Assembly: GCA_029882535.1 (NCBI GenBank)
Contig: JAOUKM010000008.1
Span: forward strand, 1 to 56,781
Source of the DNA: Candidatus Bathyarchaeota archaeon
Lineage (GTDB): Archaea; Thermoproteota; Bathyarchaeia; Bathyarchaeales; SOJC01
DNA: 56,781 nucleotides
Direction of reading: 5' to 3'
This document shows, piece by piece, positions 33,286 to 42,391 of the stretch. Every line of letters starts with the position of its first letter. The first letter of the stretch is position 1. The notes under the pieces are model-generated. The model ran no database searches, had not been told where the DNA came from, and saw nothing but the letters and a program-made list of their open reading frames with translations. The position numbers were made by a program, and so were the translations under genes.

Positions 33286-34527
33286 ATGTCTATAGTGGGT
33301 AAGAAAACCCGGCCATACTCAATTGGAATTGTTGGTAAGCCAAATGTGGGCAAATCAACCTTTTTTTCTGCTGCTACGTTGGCGCCCGCGGAAATCGCTA
33401 ACTACCCGTTTACTACCATAAAGCCGAACCGTGGAATCGGATACATTCGCACACCTTGTGTTCATGAAGAATTTAACGTAAAGGATAACCCTGTCAACTC
33501 GCTGTGTTTGGATGGCGTGCGGCTTATCCCAGTGGAGCTTATTGACTGTGCTGGATTGGTGCCTGGGGCATGGCAGGGGCGAGGTTTAGGGAATCAGTTT
33601 TTGGACGAGATTCGAAAGTCTGACGCTTTGATTCACATCGTTGACGCGGCTGGAGCCACAGACATTGAAGGCAGACAGTGTAAGCTTGGCATGCATGACC
33701 CCTTGGAGGATGTGCGTTTTCTTGAAGTTGAGATTACAATGTGGATAGCTAACATTCTGAAGCGTGATTGGGCTAAGTTGGCGAGGACTGTTGAATCTGG
33801 GGGAACAGGAGCCGATTTGCTTGCGCAGCTTGAAGAGAGGTTAAGCGGCTTGTCTATTAAACGTGGGCACATCTTCGAGGCGCTTCATAAGGCTGGGCTG
33901 AATGCTGATAAGCCTGCTTCGTGGAGTGAGGAAGTTTTCCTAAAGTTTATAGATACGTTGCGGAGAGTTGCGAAGCCTATGTTGGTTGCTGCGAATAAGA
34001 TTGACTTGCTTGGGGCTGAGGAAAATGTGGGGCGGTTGAAACAGCAGGATTATTTTGTGATTCCTTGTAGTGCGGAGGCTGAGTTAGCGTTGCGTAGGGC
34101 TGCGGAAAAAGGGTGGACGGATTATAAGCCGGGCGACTGCAACTATAACATTCTTAAGCCAGATGCTTTGACTGAAACGCAGCGTGGCGCTCTTCGGACG
34201 ATTAAGGAAAGAATCTTGACACCTTTTGGCACTACGGGTGTGCAAGAGGCTATTAATGCTGCTTACTTCAAGCTTCTGAATTGCATTGTTGTTTATCCGG
34301 TGGAGGATATAGAGAAGCTTAGTAATCATAAGGGTGAGGTGTTGCCTGATGCTTATATTGTTCCTTATGGGACGACTGCTCGGCAGCTTGCTTATCTTAT
34401 TCATACGGAGCTTGGTGATAATTTTATTTATGCTGTTGAGGCTCGAGAGAAAAAGCGGATTGGCGAAGACCACGTGCTGAAGGATAGAGACGTAGTCTCC
34501 ATTGTAAGCGCCAAAAAAAGAGCCTAA
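33286..34527 (+). CDS. YchF/OLA1-type GTPase or ATPase with TGS domain
   Basis: A 413-residue TRAFAC P-loop protein. The P-loop is GKPNVGKS (about residues 17-24), switch [11 protein letters not shown], and the base-recognition motif is NKID. The large insert after switch II ([22 protein letters not shown], with the helical hairpin following) and the C-terminal TGS domain ([17 protein letters not shown], then [16 protein letters not shown]) mark the archaeal YchF/OBG branch. It likely acts on ribosomes or translation. Silent positions are G/T-rich from about 33880 to 34440 and revert in the last 25 codons. Confidence 0.93.
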   Translation: MSIVGKKTRPYSIGIVGKPNVGKSTFFSAATLAPAEIANYPFTTIKPNRGIGYIRTPCVHEEFNVKDNPVNSLCLDGVRLIPVELIDCAGLVPGAWQGRGLGNQFLDEIRKSDALIHIVDAAGATDIEGRQCKLGMHDPLEDVRFLEVEITMWIANILKRDWAKLARTVESGGTGADLLAQLEERLSGLSIKRGHIFEALHKAGLNADKPASWSEEVFLKFIDTLRRVAKPMLVAANKIDLLGAEENVGRLKQQDYFVIPCSAEAELALRRAAEKGWTDYKPGDCNYNILKPDALTETQRGALRTIKERILTPFGTTGVQEAINAAYFKLLNCIVVYPVEDIEKLSNHKGEVLPDAYIVPYGTTARQLAYLIHTELGDNFIYAVEAREKKRIGEDHVLKDRDVVSIVSAKKRA

Positions 34528-34672
34528 AGCCACACTTTGAAGCATAGTAGAATTTATTCCCGACAGCCCATTGTTAAGCTTGGTTTGTTTGTGCTCACGT
34601 TCTTTTCAGCTTTCTGTTGAAAAAGGTTTAATTTTTGCACTGTTTTATATTACTAATTAGGAGCGTGCGTGA

Positions 34673-34870
34673 ATGCAGGAGCATGAAAAGGAGACAAAGC
34701 GTGGACGTTGGGCAAAGCTATTGAAAATGCTAATAAAAGCCGTGATTTCAGGACAAGTTGGGAATATCACATCTGGCGGACTGGGCGATGAAGAAGAAGA
34801 GGTCGAAAGGAAACGAAGACAAGAAAGAAACAGAAGTGAAGTTGAAAAAGAACGCGACATGGCTAAGTAA
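34673..34870 (+). CDS. small highly charged protein
   Basis: A 65-residue protein with a Lys-rich amphipathic front (RGRWAKLLKMLIKAVISGQV), a glycine hinge and a strongly charged tail (EEEEVERKRRQERNRSEVEK) likely to form a helix. A TATA-like TTTATATTA lies about 30 bases upstream and an AGGAG just before the ATG at 34673. No family was recognised. Composition and the promoter support a real gene, but chance coding cannot be excluded. Confidence 0.45.
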   Translation: MQEHEKETKRGRWAKLLKMLIKAVISGQVGNITSGGLGDEEEEVERKRRQERNRSEVEKERDMAK

Positions 34871-34961
34871 GTAAACCAACACGCGGGCAATCATCAAATC
34901 CCATAGTGCCATAAATGTTTTCTAGAATTGAGCAAATTGCAAATGTGATTTATTTGATATG

Positions 34962-35691
34962 TTATTCTGCTGTTTCTATGACATAGTATTCGTTGCCTGC
35001 CGCTGTTTCGATTGTTGCGTAGTAGGTTACTCCATAGCCCCAGGAAAAATTTAGTTCCAGCGCTTGGATCTCATTAGGGAAAAACCATTGTTTCTTTTCA
35101 AACTTCCAGTATTTGTCGTCAACGTCGTTGAAAACTGTCGTCCTCCTAACGATGATTGGTATATCTCCAAAGTTCCCAGCTCTAATATCCCAAGACTGAT
35201 AACCAACCAATATGCCGCTACTGAAGTAGTAATCTATAATCGTCAAGTTCTCCTGTTTTACCATTTCCTCTTCGATTTTGAGTAAGAAGGGGAAATGGTT
35301 GCCGCTTGATGTGCCTATTGTAAAGCTGTAGGTTGCATTGCTGATAAACACTGTTTCCTCGGGAGCAACGTAGAGATCTCGAGTATATGTTGGCTCAATT
35401 GGACCCCCCCCAATAGCTTCCCCACTCGTCAGAATCCAGCAACGTACCGTTCACCCACACCCTTCTTATAGTGACGTCTTGTGTTCCATTGTTCCATAAA
35501 ACAAATGTAGTCTGCCTAATCTCTCCCTCAGAGTTAACAGTCCAACCTTCAACCCCTGAAAGCCTTAGACTCTCGTAAGAAATCAGGATGGGGAGGATAT
35601 AGAACCAGAAGACACCTGCAAATATGATAAACACCACAACAACGATGAATGCTTTAAACCTTAAACTCCTGTGAGGCTTCTCAGACTCCAT
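34962..35691 (-). pseudogene. membrane-anchored protein gene split by a frameshift in a G8 run
   Basis: The 5' part (ATG 35691) codes a basic start, one membrane helix (AFIVVVVFIIFAGVFWFYILP) and an outer beta domain, then stops at 35395 just after a run of eight G on the coding strand (35404-35411 as C8 on the plus strand). Reading seven G instead joins it to the second frame, which carries on with another beta segment (ISNATYSFTIGTSSGNHF) to the stop at 34962. Restored, it is about 240 residues with a signal-anchor helix and an extracellular domain. A sequencing or assembly slip, natural decay, or slippage-controlled expression are all possible. Confidence 0.65.
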
Positions 35692-35883
35692 AAAATCACT
35701 AACTAATTATTTACAACACAAATTCTATAAACTTTTCCATGCCATATGACTTAACGGCGAAACTTTTACGAAAATAATGAAAACTATGCGATTTTGATGG
35801 CTCTTTGCCTATCTCTTCAAGCATACATATGTTTAGTTCCTATGAGGATGGTCTAGTCTCTGTGTAGAGAAAACGCAAAACAA

Positions 35884-36282
35884 CTACTCACGCTTAACAT
35901 AACACTGCATAATATTCGGACAAACCGCACACACATCAGGAATTCCAGCACCCTCAGGCAAACCCCGCAAATACCCCAAAAAATGCCTACAACTCTTAGA
36001 AGGCCTAGAAGCCCGATGACTCGAAACAGCCTCCCCTAATCCCTTATTCCCCACCTCCAACCGCGACAACAACAAATCATCATCCTCAGCCTCCACATGC
36101 ACACGCCCCAAGCCACCACCCTCCATAGACAACTCCAACCGCAACAAACAATGCGGACAAGCATAATGCGTCTCCCGAGGAAGCTTAGAACAATCCGTAA
36201 CCAACACAGGCTGCCTAAACGACCGCCCACACTTAGAATAAGGACAAACCAAGCCCTCGGACTTCAAAGCACCCAACTTCAT
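35884..36282 (-). CDS. cysteine-rich zinc-binding protein
   Basis: A 132-residue protein with two cysteine clusters: an N-terminal ribbon (CPYSKCGRSF and YACPHCLLRLEL) and a C-terminal motif (CRHFLGYLRGLPEGAGIPDVC, then CPNIMQCY). The end motif occurs in archaeal proteins of unknown function. Silent positions are strongly G/T-rich on the coding strand. About 160 bp separate it from the divergent bpsA gene, and the 190 bp on its other side hold no gene I can support. Confidence 0.6.
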   Translation of the reverse strand: MKLGALKSEGLVCPYSKCGRSFRQPVLVTDCSKLPRETHYACPHCLLRLELSMEGGGLGRVHVEAEDDDLLLSRLEVGNKGLGEAVSSHRASRPSKSCRHFLGYLRGLPEGAGIPDVCAVCPNIMQCYVKRE

Positions 36283-36391
36283 AGCGTCTAGTGATACTTC
36301 AGATACTGATTCCTAATAAACATTACTGTAGAAACGCACAACACAAATACAACAAACAAAATGAAACATAAGTAACGTAAAGACTAAATAT

Positions 36392-36421
36392 CCCCCCATT
36401 CCATTGATGGGCGGAATATAA
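36392..36421 (+). promoter_or_regulatory. bpsA promoter with an inverted repeat
   Basis: CCCAT (36395-36399) and ATGGG (36407-36411) form a palindrome with a seven-base gap, extended by further C/G pairs outside one mismatch. Right after it is ATATAA (36416-36421). The distance from that TATA to ATG 36444 is about 25 bases, so the bpsA transcript may be leaderless. The palindrome could be an operator touching the TFB site. Confidence 0.4.
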
Positions 36422-36443
36422 GCGCAAAGTTGAGACAAGTATT

Positions 36444-38084
36444 ATGCAGCCAGAAAGGTATCAAGAAAAGTCTAGTTTGTTGAAAATTGTATCTGAAAAA
36501 GCAGAGTTGGAGGAAGGCGAAGAAGGCGTTAGAAAAATACTCCGCGAAGTTTTCAGAAGGCAGAAAATAAGCACAAAGGAACTTGCCTACCTCACTCATC
36601 TCCCCGTGCCAGTCACCGCAGCTGTCAGAAGAGAGCTAGAAAATGAAGGTTTGCTAGCCAGAAACGGAGGCGCTTTTTTAACAGAAAAAGGAGAGAAATT
36701 CGTCAAAAATCAACTGGGGTTAGTTTATCCACAAAGATTCACATGCCCAACTTGTCAAGGTAGAAGCATCCAAGTTCCAGACGAATTCACACCTGTTTTA
36801 GAAAAACTCAGAAAACACTTGAGCACACGACCAAAACCATTGCCATGGCTGGATCAAACCCACGGAACACCCGAAACAGCTTTTCTAAGAGCCCTCTTCA
36901 TGCTGGAAAATGGCGACGTTGAAGGGGAAAGAATCATATTTTTAGGCGACGACGACTTTACATCAATCGCAGTTGGATTGCTAAGAGCTGCAAAAGAAAT
37001 AACAGTTGTAGATGTAGACCCAAGAATACTTGAGGCTATTCAACTAATTTCTAAAAAGGAAAACCTCCACGTAGACTGTGTTGAATGCGATCTTAGGAAA
37101 CCGTTTCTCCAAAATCTACAGCATAGATACGATGTTGTCTTCACCGACCCACCTTACACAGTTGCTGGTCTAACCCTGTTTGTTTCTCGAGGCATAACAG
37201 CCCTTAAACGGCGAAAAGGCGCAAGCATATACTTGGCTTTTTCTCATCAATCTCCTAAAAAGATGTTGACGATACAGAAAACTCTGATTGCTATGGGGCT
37301 TGCAATTGTTGAACAGATTCCTAGATTTAACATTTATGAAGGCGCGGAGATGTTTGCCAACACAACTTTTCTATCACAACTTAAAACTACTGAAAAAACA
37401 AAACCGTTAGTAACAGGAGCTTTCGGTAATAAGCTCTATACTGGTGAAATTACCCAAACTATACGAACATATCAATGTCGATGCGGTGAACAAGTAAAAG
37501 TGGGTGCAACTGGAACATTTAGAACAGTTGAAGAACTGAAAGCAAGAGGATGTCCTAAGTGTGGAAAAACGAAAGGCTTCAAGCTGATAAAGAAGCAAAA
37601 AATAAAGGATACCTTGGCTGAAAGATTGACGTTGCGAAATTTTAAATGGACTGACTTTCCCGCAATACTTGAGTTCGAAAGAGAAATTGCAAGGAAATCT
37701 TTTCCAGAGGCACCGATTTTGGATGAGGAGTATCATAGGCAGAAGTTGGAAAAAGCATCAAAAAGAGAGCCTAATAGGCTTAAAGTTGCGCTTTTAGACA
37801 ATGATATTGTCGGTTGGCTGTGGCTGAGAACCGAAGAAGACAGAAACACAAACGAAAAATTCGGCTATATCAAGGCTATCATTGTAAAACCCGAGCATCG
37901 TCATCAAGGATTCGGAAGAAAACTTATGGAAGCGGCAAAACATTACTTCTTTAACAAGGGAATCCAAAGAATAGATCTTATAGTATCCGCTACTAACCAT
38001 GATGCTGCCTCGTTCTTTGAAGAGGTTGGCTTCGAAAGAGAACACTCTACGATGAGAATAAGGCTGAAAAATGAAGAGAAGTGA
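36444..38084 (+). CDS. bpsA: branched-chain polyamine synthase fused to a GNAT acetyltransferase
   Basis: A 546-residue fusion. Residues 1-90 form a winged-helix-like part, C101/C104 a zinc site, and 155-320 the BpsA aminopropyl-transferase domain with FLGDDDFTSIAVGL, VDVDPRILEAI and TDPPYTVAGL, then FSHQSPKKM. BpsA adds aminopropyl groups to spermidine to give N4-bis(aminopropyl)spermidine. A zinc ribbon follows (C345, C347, C370, C373). Residues about 395-543 are a GNAT domain with the acetyl-CoA loop RHQGFGRKL (486-494) and ASFFEEVGFERE. Known BpsA is about 350 residues and has no such tail. The stop overlaps the AdoMet decarboxylase start by 4 bp. Acetylation of the polyamine product is inference. 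Confidence 0.9.
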   Translation: MQPERYQEKSSLLKIVSEKAELEEGEEGVRKILREVFRRQKISTKELAYLTHLPVPVTAAVRRELENEGLLARNGGAFLTEKGEKFVKNQLGLVYPQRFTCPTCQGRSIQVPDEFTPVLEKLRKHLSTRPKPLPWLDQTHGTPETAFLRALFMLENGDVEGERIIFLGDDDFTSIAVGLLRAAKEITVVDVDPRILEAIQLISKKENLHVDCVECDLRKPFLQNLQHRYDVVFTDPPYTVAGLTLFVSRGITALKRRKGASIYLAFSHQSPKKMLTIQKTLIAMGLAIVEQIPRFNIYEGAEMFANTTFLSQLKTTEKTKPLVTGAFGNKLYTGEITQTIRTYQCRCGEQVKVGATGTFRTVEELKARGCPKCGKTKGFKLIKKQKIKDTLAERLTLRNFKWTDFPAILEFEREIARKSFPEAPILDEEYHRQKLEKASKREPNRLKVALLDNDIVGWLWLRTEEDRNTNEKFGYIKAIIVKPEHRHQGFGRKLMEAAKHYFFNKGIQRIDLIVSATNHDAASFFEEVGFEREHSTMRIRLKNEEK

Positions 38085-38431
38085 AAAAGTTGAAGCAAAT
38101 CAGAGAACTGTTAGTAGACCTTTACGGGTGCAAGGCCGACCTTGATAATGTTGAATTCTTAATTTATGTCTTAGAGATTGCAGCTCAAGAGATGGGAAGC
38201 AAGATAATAAAAACAACATCTCACAAGTTTTCGCCGGAGGGTACAACTGTCATCATCATACTTGCTGAGACGCACATATCAATTCACACGTGGCCAGAGC
38301 ACAAATATGCTGCTTTAGACATTTTCATATGCAGCGAAGAAATAGACCCTGAAATGGGATGGCAAGCTGTAAAAGATGCCCTACAACCTTCTTCTTTTGA
38401 AATTCGCAGGATTACAAGAAAAATAGAATAA
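38081..38431 (+). CDS. speH: S-adenosylmethionine decarboxylase proenzyme
   Basis: A 116-residue pyruvoyl-dependent enzyme that makes decarboxylated AdoMet, the aminopropyl donor for polyamine synthases. The self-cleavage serine is in AETHISIHTWPEH (about S67), and the pair YAALDIFICS follows. Length and motifs match the small prokaryotic class. GTG 38081 overlaps the bpsA stop by 4 bp, so donor-making and donor-using enzymes are translated together. Confidence 0.95.
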   Translation: MKKLKQIRELLVDLYGCKADLDNVEFLIYVLEIAAQEMGSKIIKTTSHKFSPEGTTVIIILAETHISIHTWPEHKYAALDIFICSEEIDPEMGWQAVKDALQPSSFEIRRITRKIE

Positions 38432-38480
38432 TGCTGTCAACGTTACTTTTATAACCCTAAATTGTTGATTAGGCATGCAT

Positions 38481-38546
38481 TGGCGGGTGAGTGGGTGCCT
38501 CCCATCCGTTCCGCCATAAAAATCCCGGAGTAGTGGAGGTGAAAAC
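38481..38546 (+). promoter_or_regulatory. candidate structured leader (possible queuosine-precursor riboswitch)
   Basis: TGGCGG (38481-38486) can pair with CCGCCA (38511-38516), and inside it GTGGG with CCCAT, giving a two-part hairpin. The loop sequence GCCTCC (38497-38502) can also pair with the Shine-Dalgarno GGAGGT (38535-38540), which stands just before the TTG start of queT. This would make an on/off choice or a pseudoknot blocking the ribosome. It resembles in principle the preQ1-II switch but not its known sequence. The transporter it precedes belongs to the preQ1/queuosine group. Confidence 0.45.
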
Positions 38547-39092
38547 TTGAGAATGGGTACGAAAGACCTTGCTTTGACGGCTGTTTTTGTCAGCTTATAC
38601 GTTGTTATCAACTTGGTTCAAACTGCCACTGTTGGTAACCCGGCAATTTCTGGGCCTGTCCAGTTGCGTGTTGCAGATTGTCTAATTCCTCTTGCGGCAT
38701 TGCTTGGGTGGCCTGTTGTGGCTGGAGTGACTGTTGGAGGTGTTTTAACAAACGTCTATGCTTTCATTGATCCGGTTGATGTAGTGCTTGGACCAATTGC
38801 TAATCTAATCGCGGCGAGTCTAGTTCTGCTACTTAGAAGACGCCAGTTACCAGCATGCATAGTTGCTGCTTTCCCAATCGGTGTTATTGTAGGTGGTGGT
38901 TATCTTTGGTGGTTCTTTGATTCCCCAGACATTTTAGGTTTAAGCTTGCCGACGTGGATGTCTATGATGGTAAGCATTACTATAAGCAGTTTGATAGCTA
39001 CAGCAGTTATTGGCTATGCATTGCTGAAAATATTAAGCAGACCTGGAATAATTGAGCCGTTGAAGTCTCGTGGATTAAAAGTTTACAAATAA
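38547..39092 (+). CDS. queT: QueT-family transporter
   Basis: A 181-residue membrane protein with about five to six helices: TAVFVSLYVVINLV, then GPVQLRVADCLIPLAALLGWP, VTVGGVLTNVYAFIDPVDVVLGP, IVAAFPIGVIVGGGYLW and a last helix. This is the QueT (COG4708) pattern, an ECF-type S component for queuosine precursors. TTG 38547 has GGAGGT ahead at five bases; ATG 38553 is an alternative. The energising ECF module is not in the window. It is preceded by a structured leader. Confidence 0.85.
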   Translation: MRMGTKDLALTAVFVSLYVVINLVQTATVGNPAISGPVQLRVADCLIPLAALLGWPVVAGVTVGGVLTNVYAFIDPVDVVLGPIANLIAASLVLLLRRRQLPACIVAAFPIGVIVGGGYLWWFFDSPDILGLSLPTWMSMMVSITISSLIATAVIGYALLKILSRPGIIEPLKSRGLKVYK

Positions 39093-39140
39093 TCTAAAAA
39101 TTGGAAAAAGACGCTAGCTACGACAAAAAGGAAGCTGGGG

Positions 39141-39743
39141 TCACTTTTTCCTAGCGAAAAGCTCTCTATATTTCTCATCAATACGTTCCATAATCTCCTT
39201 ACTATCTGCTAGAAAGTCAGTTACTCCTTCGCCTTTAGCCATCGTGACGAGTTTTTCTGAAGCATCAATCCACTTCTTTGAAGCTGCAACCCAAGCCTTC
39301 ACAATATCAGACTCTTCAGCGACAAAATCTATTGCTTCTTCAGGACACATCTCTTTACATTTGGGATTTCCATCGCAGAGATCGCATATAACAACAGTGT
39401 CGGCGTCGCTATCATATCTTATTGCACCATACTCGCACGCTTCTAAACACCACTTGCAGCCATCACATTTCTCGTCGTCAACAAGTATGGCTCCAGTTTC
39501 CTTAGATTGAAATAATGCATCCTTAGGACAAGCTCTTATGCACGGTGGGTCTTCGCATTGTTTACAGGTAACTGCTAGATGTATGAAAGGAGGGCCTCGA
39601 ATAATGCGAATTCGAGACTTGATAGGATTAAGTGTCCCTTCTTTTTCTAATGAGCAAGCAAACTCGCATATGCTACATCCAACACATTTTTCAGGGTTGA
39701 CAGACAAGAACTTTTTAACGATTTCTTTTTCCTCTGCTTTCAT
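39141..39743 (-). CDS. HycB-like 4Fe-4S ferredoxin, second copy
   Basis: A 200-residue electron carrier with four cysteine clusters of the dicluster/HycB type (CVGCSICEFAC, CKQCEDPPCIRACP, CDGCKWCLEACEYG, CDLCDGNPKCKEMCP), enough for up to four 4Fe-4S centres. A helical C-terminal tail of about 55 residues is not in its neighbour. It is last in the AOR operon, 33 bp after its paralog, and probably passes electrons from the tungsten enzyme to a cellular acceptor. Confidence 0.92.
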   Translation of the reverse strand: MKAEEKEIVKKFLSVNPEKCVGCSICEFACSLEKEGTLNPIKSRIRIIRGPPFIHLAVTCKQCEDPPCIRACPKDALFQSKETGAILVDDEKCDGCKWCLEACEYGAIRYDSDADTVVICDLCDGNPKCKEMCPEEAIDFVAEESDIVKAWVAASKKWIDASEKLVTMAKGEGVTDFLADSKEIMERIDEKYRELFARKK

Positions 39744-39776
39744 CGTAAGGGATCTCTTAAGTTACCGTATTTATTG

Positions 39777-40280
39777 CTATTCAGAAGCTTTTTCTACAGC
39801 CTCATGGAACAACTTTTCTACTGCAGTTCGCCTAGCTTTTTGAGCAAGAACGTCTGCCGTCACAAAGTCCAAGGCTTCCTCTGGGCACCATTCAACGCAT
39901 TGGGGTTTGCCCAGTTCCTTGCATGTATCGCACACATAGACCACTTTTTTCTCAGGATGCAGCATGATTGCACCGTAATCGCAAGCTTCGATGCACCATC
40001 CACATCCATTGCATTTTTCTTCGTCAACCACAATTATTCCCGTGTTTTCTTCTTGGGATAATGCGTCTCTTGGACAAGCAGCAACACATGGTGGGTCTTC
40101 GCAAAGTCTGCATGCTACTGCCAAGTTTACAAGGGGGCCAAGCCTTATGGCACGTATTCGCGACTTTGTCGGGTTGAAAGTTTTTTCTTTAACCATGGAA
40201 CACGTGTACTCGCAGACACAGCAGCCGATGCATTTTTCTGGGTCTGCTGAGACAAATTTCCTTTCGTGAAGCTTTGGCAA
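39777..40280 (-). CDS. HycB-like 4Fe-4S ferredoxin, AOR partner
   Basis: A 167-residue ferredoxin with the same four clusters as the next gene (CIGCCVCEYTCS, CRLCEDPPCVAACP, CNGCGWCIEACDYG, CDTCKELGKPQCVEWCP). It begins one base after the aor stop, as in AOR operons where this subunit receives electrons from the oxidoreductase. The strong similarity to the following gene indicates a tandem duplication that has since diverged. Confidence 0.92.
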   Translation of the reverse strand: MPKLHERKFVSADPEKCIGCCVCEYTCSMVKEKTFNPTKSRIRAIRLGPLVNLAVACRLCEDPPCVAACPRDALSQEENTGIIVVDEEKCNGCGWCIEACDYGAIMLHPEKKVVYVCDTCKELGKPQCVEWCPEEALDFVTADVLAQKARRTAVEKLFHEAVEKASE

Positions 40281-40281
40281 G

Positions 40282-42147
40282 TTATTTCTCTCCTCTTCCT
40301 TTCACTATGTAAGCAAACTCACCTAAGTTCAGTTCGTTGAGTTTCTTGATTGTGGGAATGCCTTCTTTTGTCCATCCGCGTGTTTCGTAATAGTCATCTA
40401 ATCCCAGCTCAAATTCTTCTTTGTTAACGACGCTTCCCTTCGCAACTCCCTCGTCAGGTATGGGTACAGTCATTATTTTTGGTGGCAAGGCATCGTATTC
40501 CCTTGTTCCCATGCCTTCTCGGACGTTGAAAAGCCTTGCTAGATTGTTTATTCTTTCGCCAGCTTTTCTCAATTCTTTAACGGTTATTTTAATACCAGTT
40601 GCTAGAGTATAGTACTTAGCCATGTCTTCAAGGCCGTCATAATATGTGCCTCTCGAGAATTTGCATAATATAAGCGAGTCAATGACGTTGTACACGTCTT
40701 CGTTGTCCATAACTATTTTTCCCCTTCCTTTCTCAATGACGAAGCGATTTACCTTACCCTTGACGTCAGGTGAGTAGGCACCAGATCGAAGGTGGCAAGC
40801 TCCTCGGAAAGAAACCGCAAATCCTATGGCTGCTGTCTTCAAACCTCTTATGTCATAGCCTGGTAGCTCCAAACCTTTAATGTGACAAGCGTATTTTTCA
40901 GCGCCTTTGCCGATTTTTTCAGCTGCTCTCTTGGTTCCCTCTGCTAGCACATCACCCAACCAGCCATCCCGAGAACCGATCTTCTTCACCATTTCTATCA
41001 AGGCTTCATGATTTCCAAAGCGAAGGTCTAAGTTGTCAGTATTTTCTTTTGTGAGAATTCCATTCTTGTACAAATCCATGGCAAAACTGACGATAACTCC
41101 TGTAGAGATGCCGTCTACACCATAATGGTTGCATAGGCGCATTGCTTCAACAATTGCGTCCAACCGATCGACACCGCAGTTTGGTCCAAGCGCCCATAGA
41201 CATTCGAATTCCATTCTTGAAGTTGATCCTTTGTACGGGCCTTCAGGTACAACCGCTACATGGTCGCAACGCATGGCACATGTTGCGCACCCGATTATTT
41301 TCTTTACGTAATGCTCGTTCAAGTATTCTCCGCTAACTTTTTCTGCTCCTTCAAAGGTGGCTTGAGTGAAGTTACGCGTTGGTAAGGCTGCAAGAGCGTT
41401 TAAAACAAGAACGTTTTCGGGGGTTCCAAGGGTTCTGTATTTTCTCGTTGCAGGGCCTTTCATGTGTTCATGTATCATCTTTATGAATTCTTTGAATCCT
41501 TCAAGGTCTGCTACGTTCACATCTTTTGTTCCGCGAACAGCCACAGCTTTCAGGTTTTTAGAACCCATTACAGCGCCCATGCCAGTTCTTCCGATGGCTC
41601 TGAACTCGTCGTTTATGATTGACGCGAAACGAACGAGTTTTTCTCCAGCTTCGCCGATTGCTGAGACACGAATGTAATAGTCACCTAATTCTTCTTTGAT
41701 ATCTACATCCGTTTCATATGGTGACTTTCCTTTCAGGTGCTGGGCATCCAGCAGATGAACCGAGTCATCGTCAATCCATGCATACACAAGTTTTTCAGAT
41801 TTTCCTGTAAAGATAACTGCGTCATAGCCCGCTCGTTTCAGTTCAGGTCCAAAGAAGCCGTGAGCCTTAGACTCAGCTATTCCTCCAGTTGCAGGTGATT
41901 TCGAAACCACTGCATATCCGTTTCCTGCAGTAGGTCCCATAGTGCCGCTGAGAGGGCCTGTTACAAAGATCAAAGGGTTGTCAGGGCTGAAAGGATCAGT
42001 ACCTGGCTTTGAGTTATCCATGAGCAGGCGAATGCCGAGCCCTATGCCTCCAATGTACTTCTTAGCCATTTCCTCTTTCAATGGTTCTGTTTCGACTTTT
42101 CCAGTTGAGAGATCAACGCGTAATATTCGTCCTGCATATGATGACAA
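40282..42147 (-). CDS. aor: aldehyde ferredoxin oxidoreductase (tungsten enzyme)
   Basis: A 621-residue AOR-family enzyme that oxidises aldehydes to acids with ferredoxin as acceptor. The N-terminal domain starts GRILRVDLSTGKVETEPL and contains GGIGLGIRLL, FVTGPLSGT and IGRTGMGAVMGSKNLKA for the tungstopterin. The 4Fe-4S cysteines are CATCAMRCDH with a later C in LILCKFSRG. The pterin loop GYDIRGLKT and SGAYSP follow. Substrate range cannot be decided between AOR, GOR-like and other branches. It is the first gene of the operon with two ferredoxins. Confidence 0.95.
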   Translation of the reverse strand: MSSYAGRILRVDLSTGKVETEPLKEEMAKKYIGGIGLGIRLLMDNSKPGTDPFSPDNPLIFVTGPLSGTMGPTAGNGYAVVSKSPATGGIAESKAHGFFGPELKRAGYDAVIFTGKSEKLVYAWIDDDSVHLLDAQHLKGKSPYETDVDIKEELGDYYIRVSAIGEAGEKLVRFASIINDEFRAIGRTGMGAVMGSKNLKAVAVRGTKDVNVADLEGFKEFIKMIHEHMKGPATRKYRTLGTPENVLVLNALAALPTRNFTQATFEGAEKVSGEYLNEHYVKKIIGCATCAMRCDHVAVVPEGPYKGSTSRMEFECLWALGPNCGVDRLDAIVEAMRLCNHYGVDGISTGVIVSFAMDLYKNGILTKENTDNLDLRFGNHEALIEMVKKIGSRDGWLGDVLAEGTKRAAEKIGKGAEKYACHIKGLELPGYDIRGLKTAAIGFAVSFRGACHLRSGAYSPDVKGKVNRFVIEKGRGKIVMDNEDVYNVIDSLILCKFSRGTYYDGLEDMAKYYTLATGIKITVKELRKAGERINNLARLFNVREGMGTREYDALPPKIMTVPIPDEGVAKGSVVNKEEFELGLDDYYETRGWTKEGIPTIKKLNELNLGEFAYIVKGRGEK

Positions 42148-42391
42148 GATTTTTCCTCCAATTATACTTCCTGTTTAGAAGACAATATGATAAAAACACT
42201 GGTAAATATGCTTTCTTGTTTAATCACAAAAAAGCCTCTAGTTCAGCTCTTTGTAGTAGCAACTGTGTTAAGAAAAATGGGCAGTATTAACAACATTTGC
42301 CGCAGATTGCTTTTTTGCTGGGAGAATGCAAGCTTGTGTTAGTAAAAGCTTAATTATAAAATGGAAAATCTATAATTTAGATTGTGATTGG

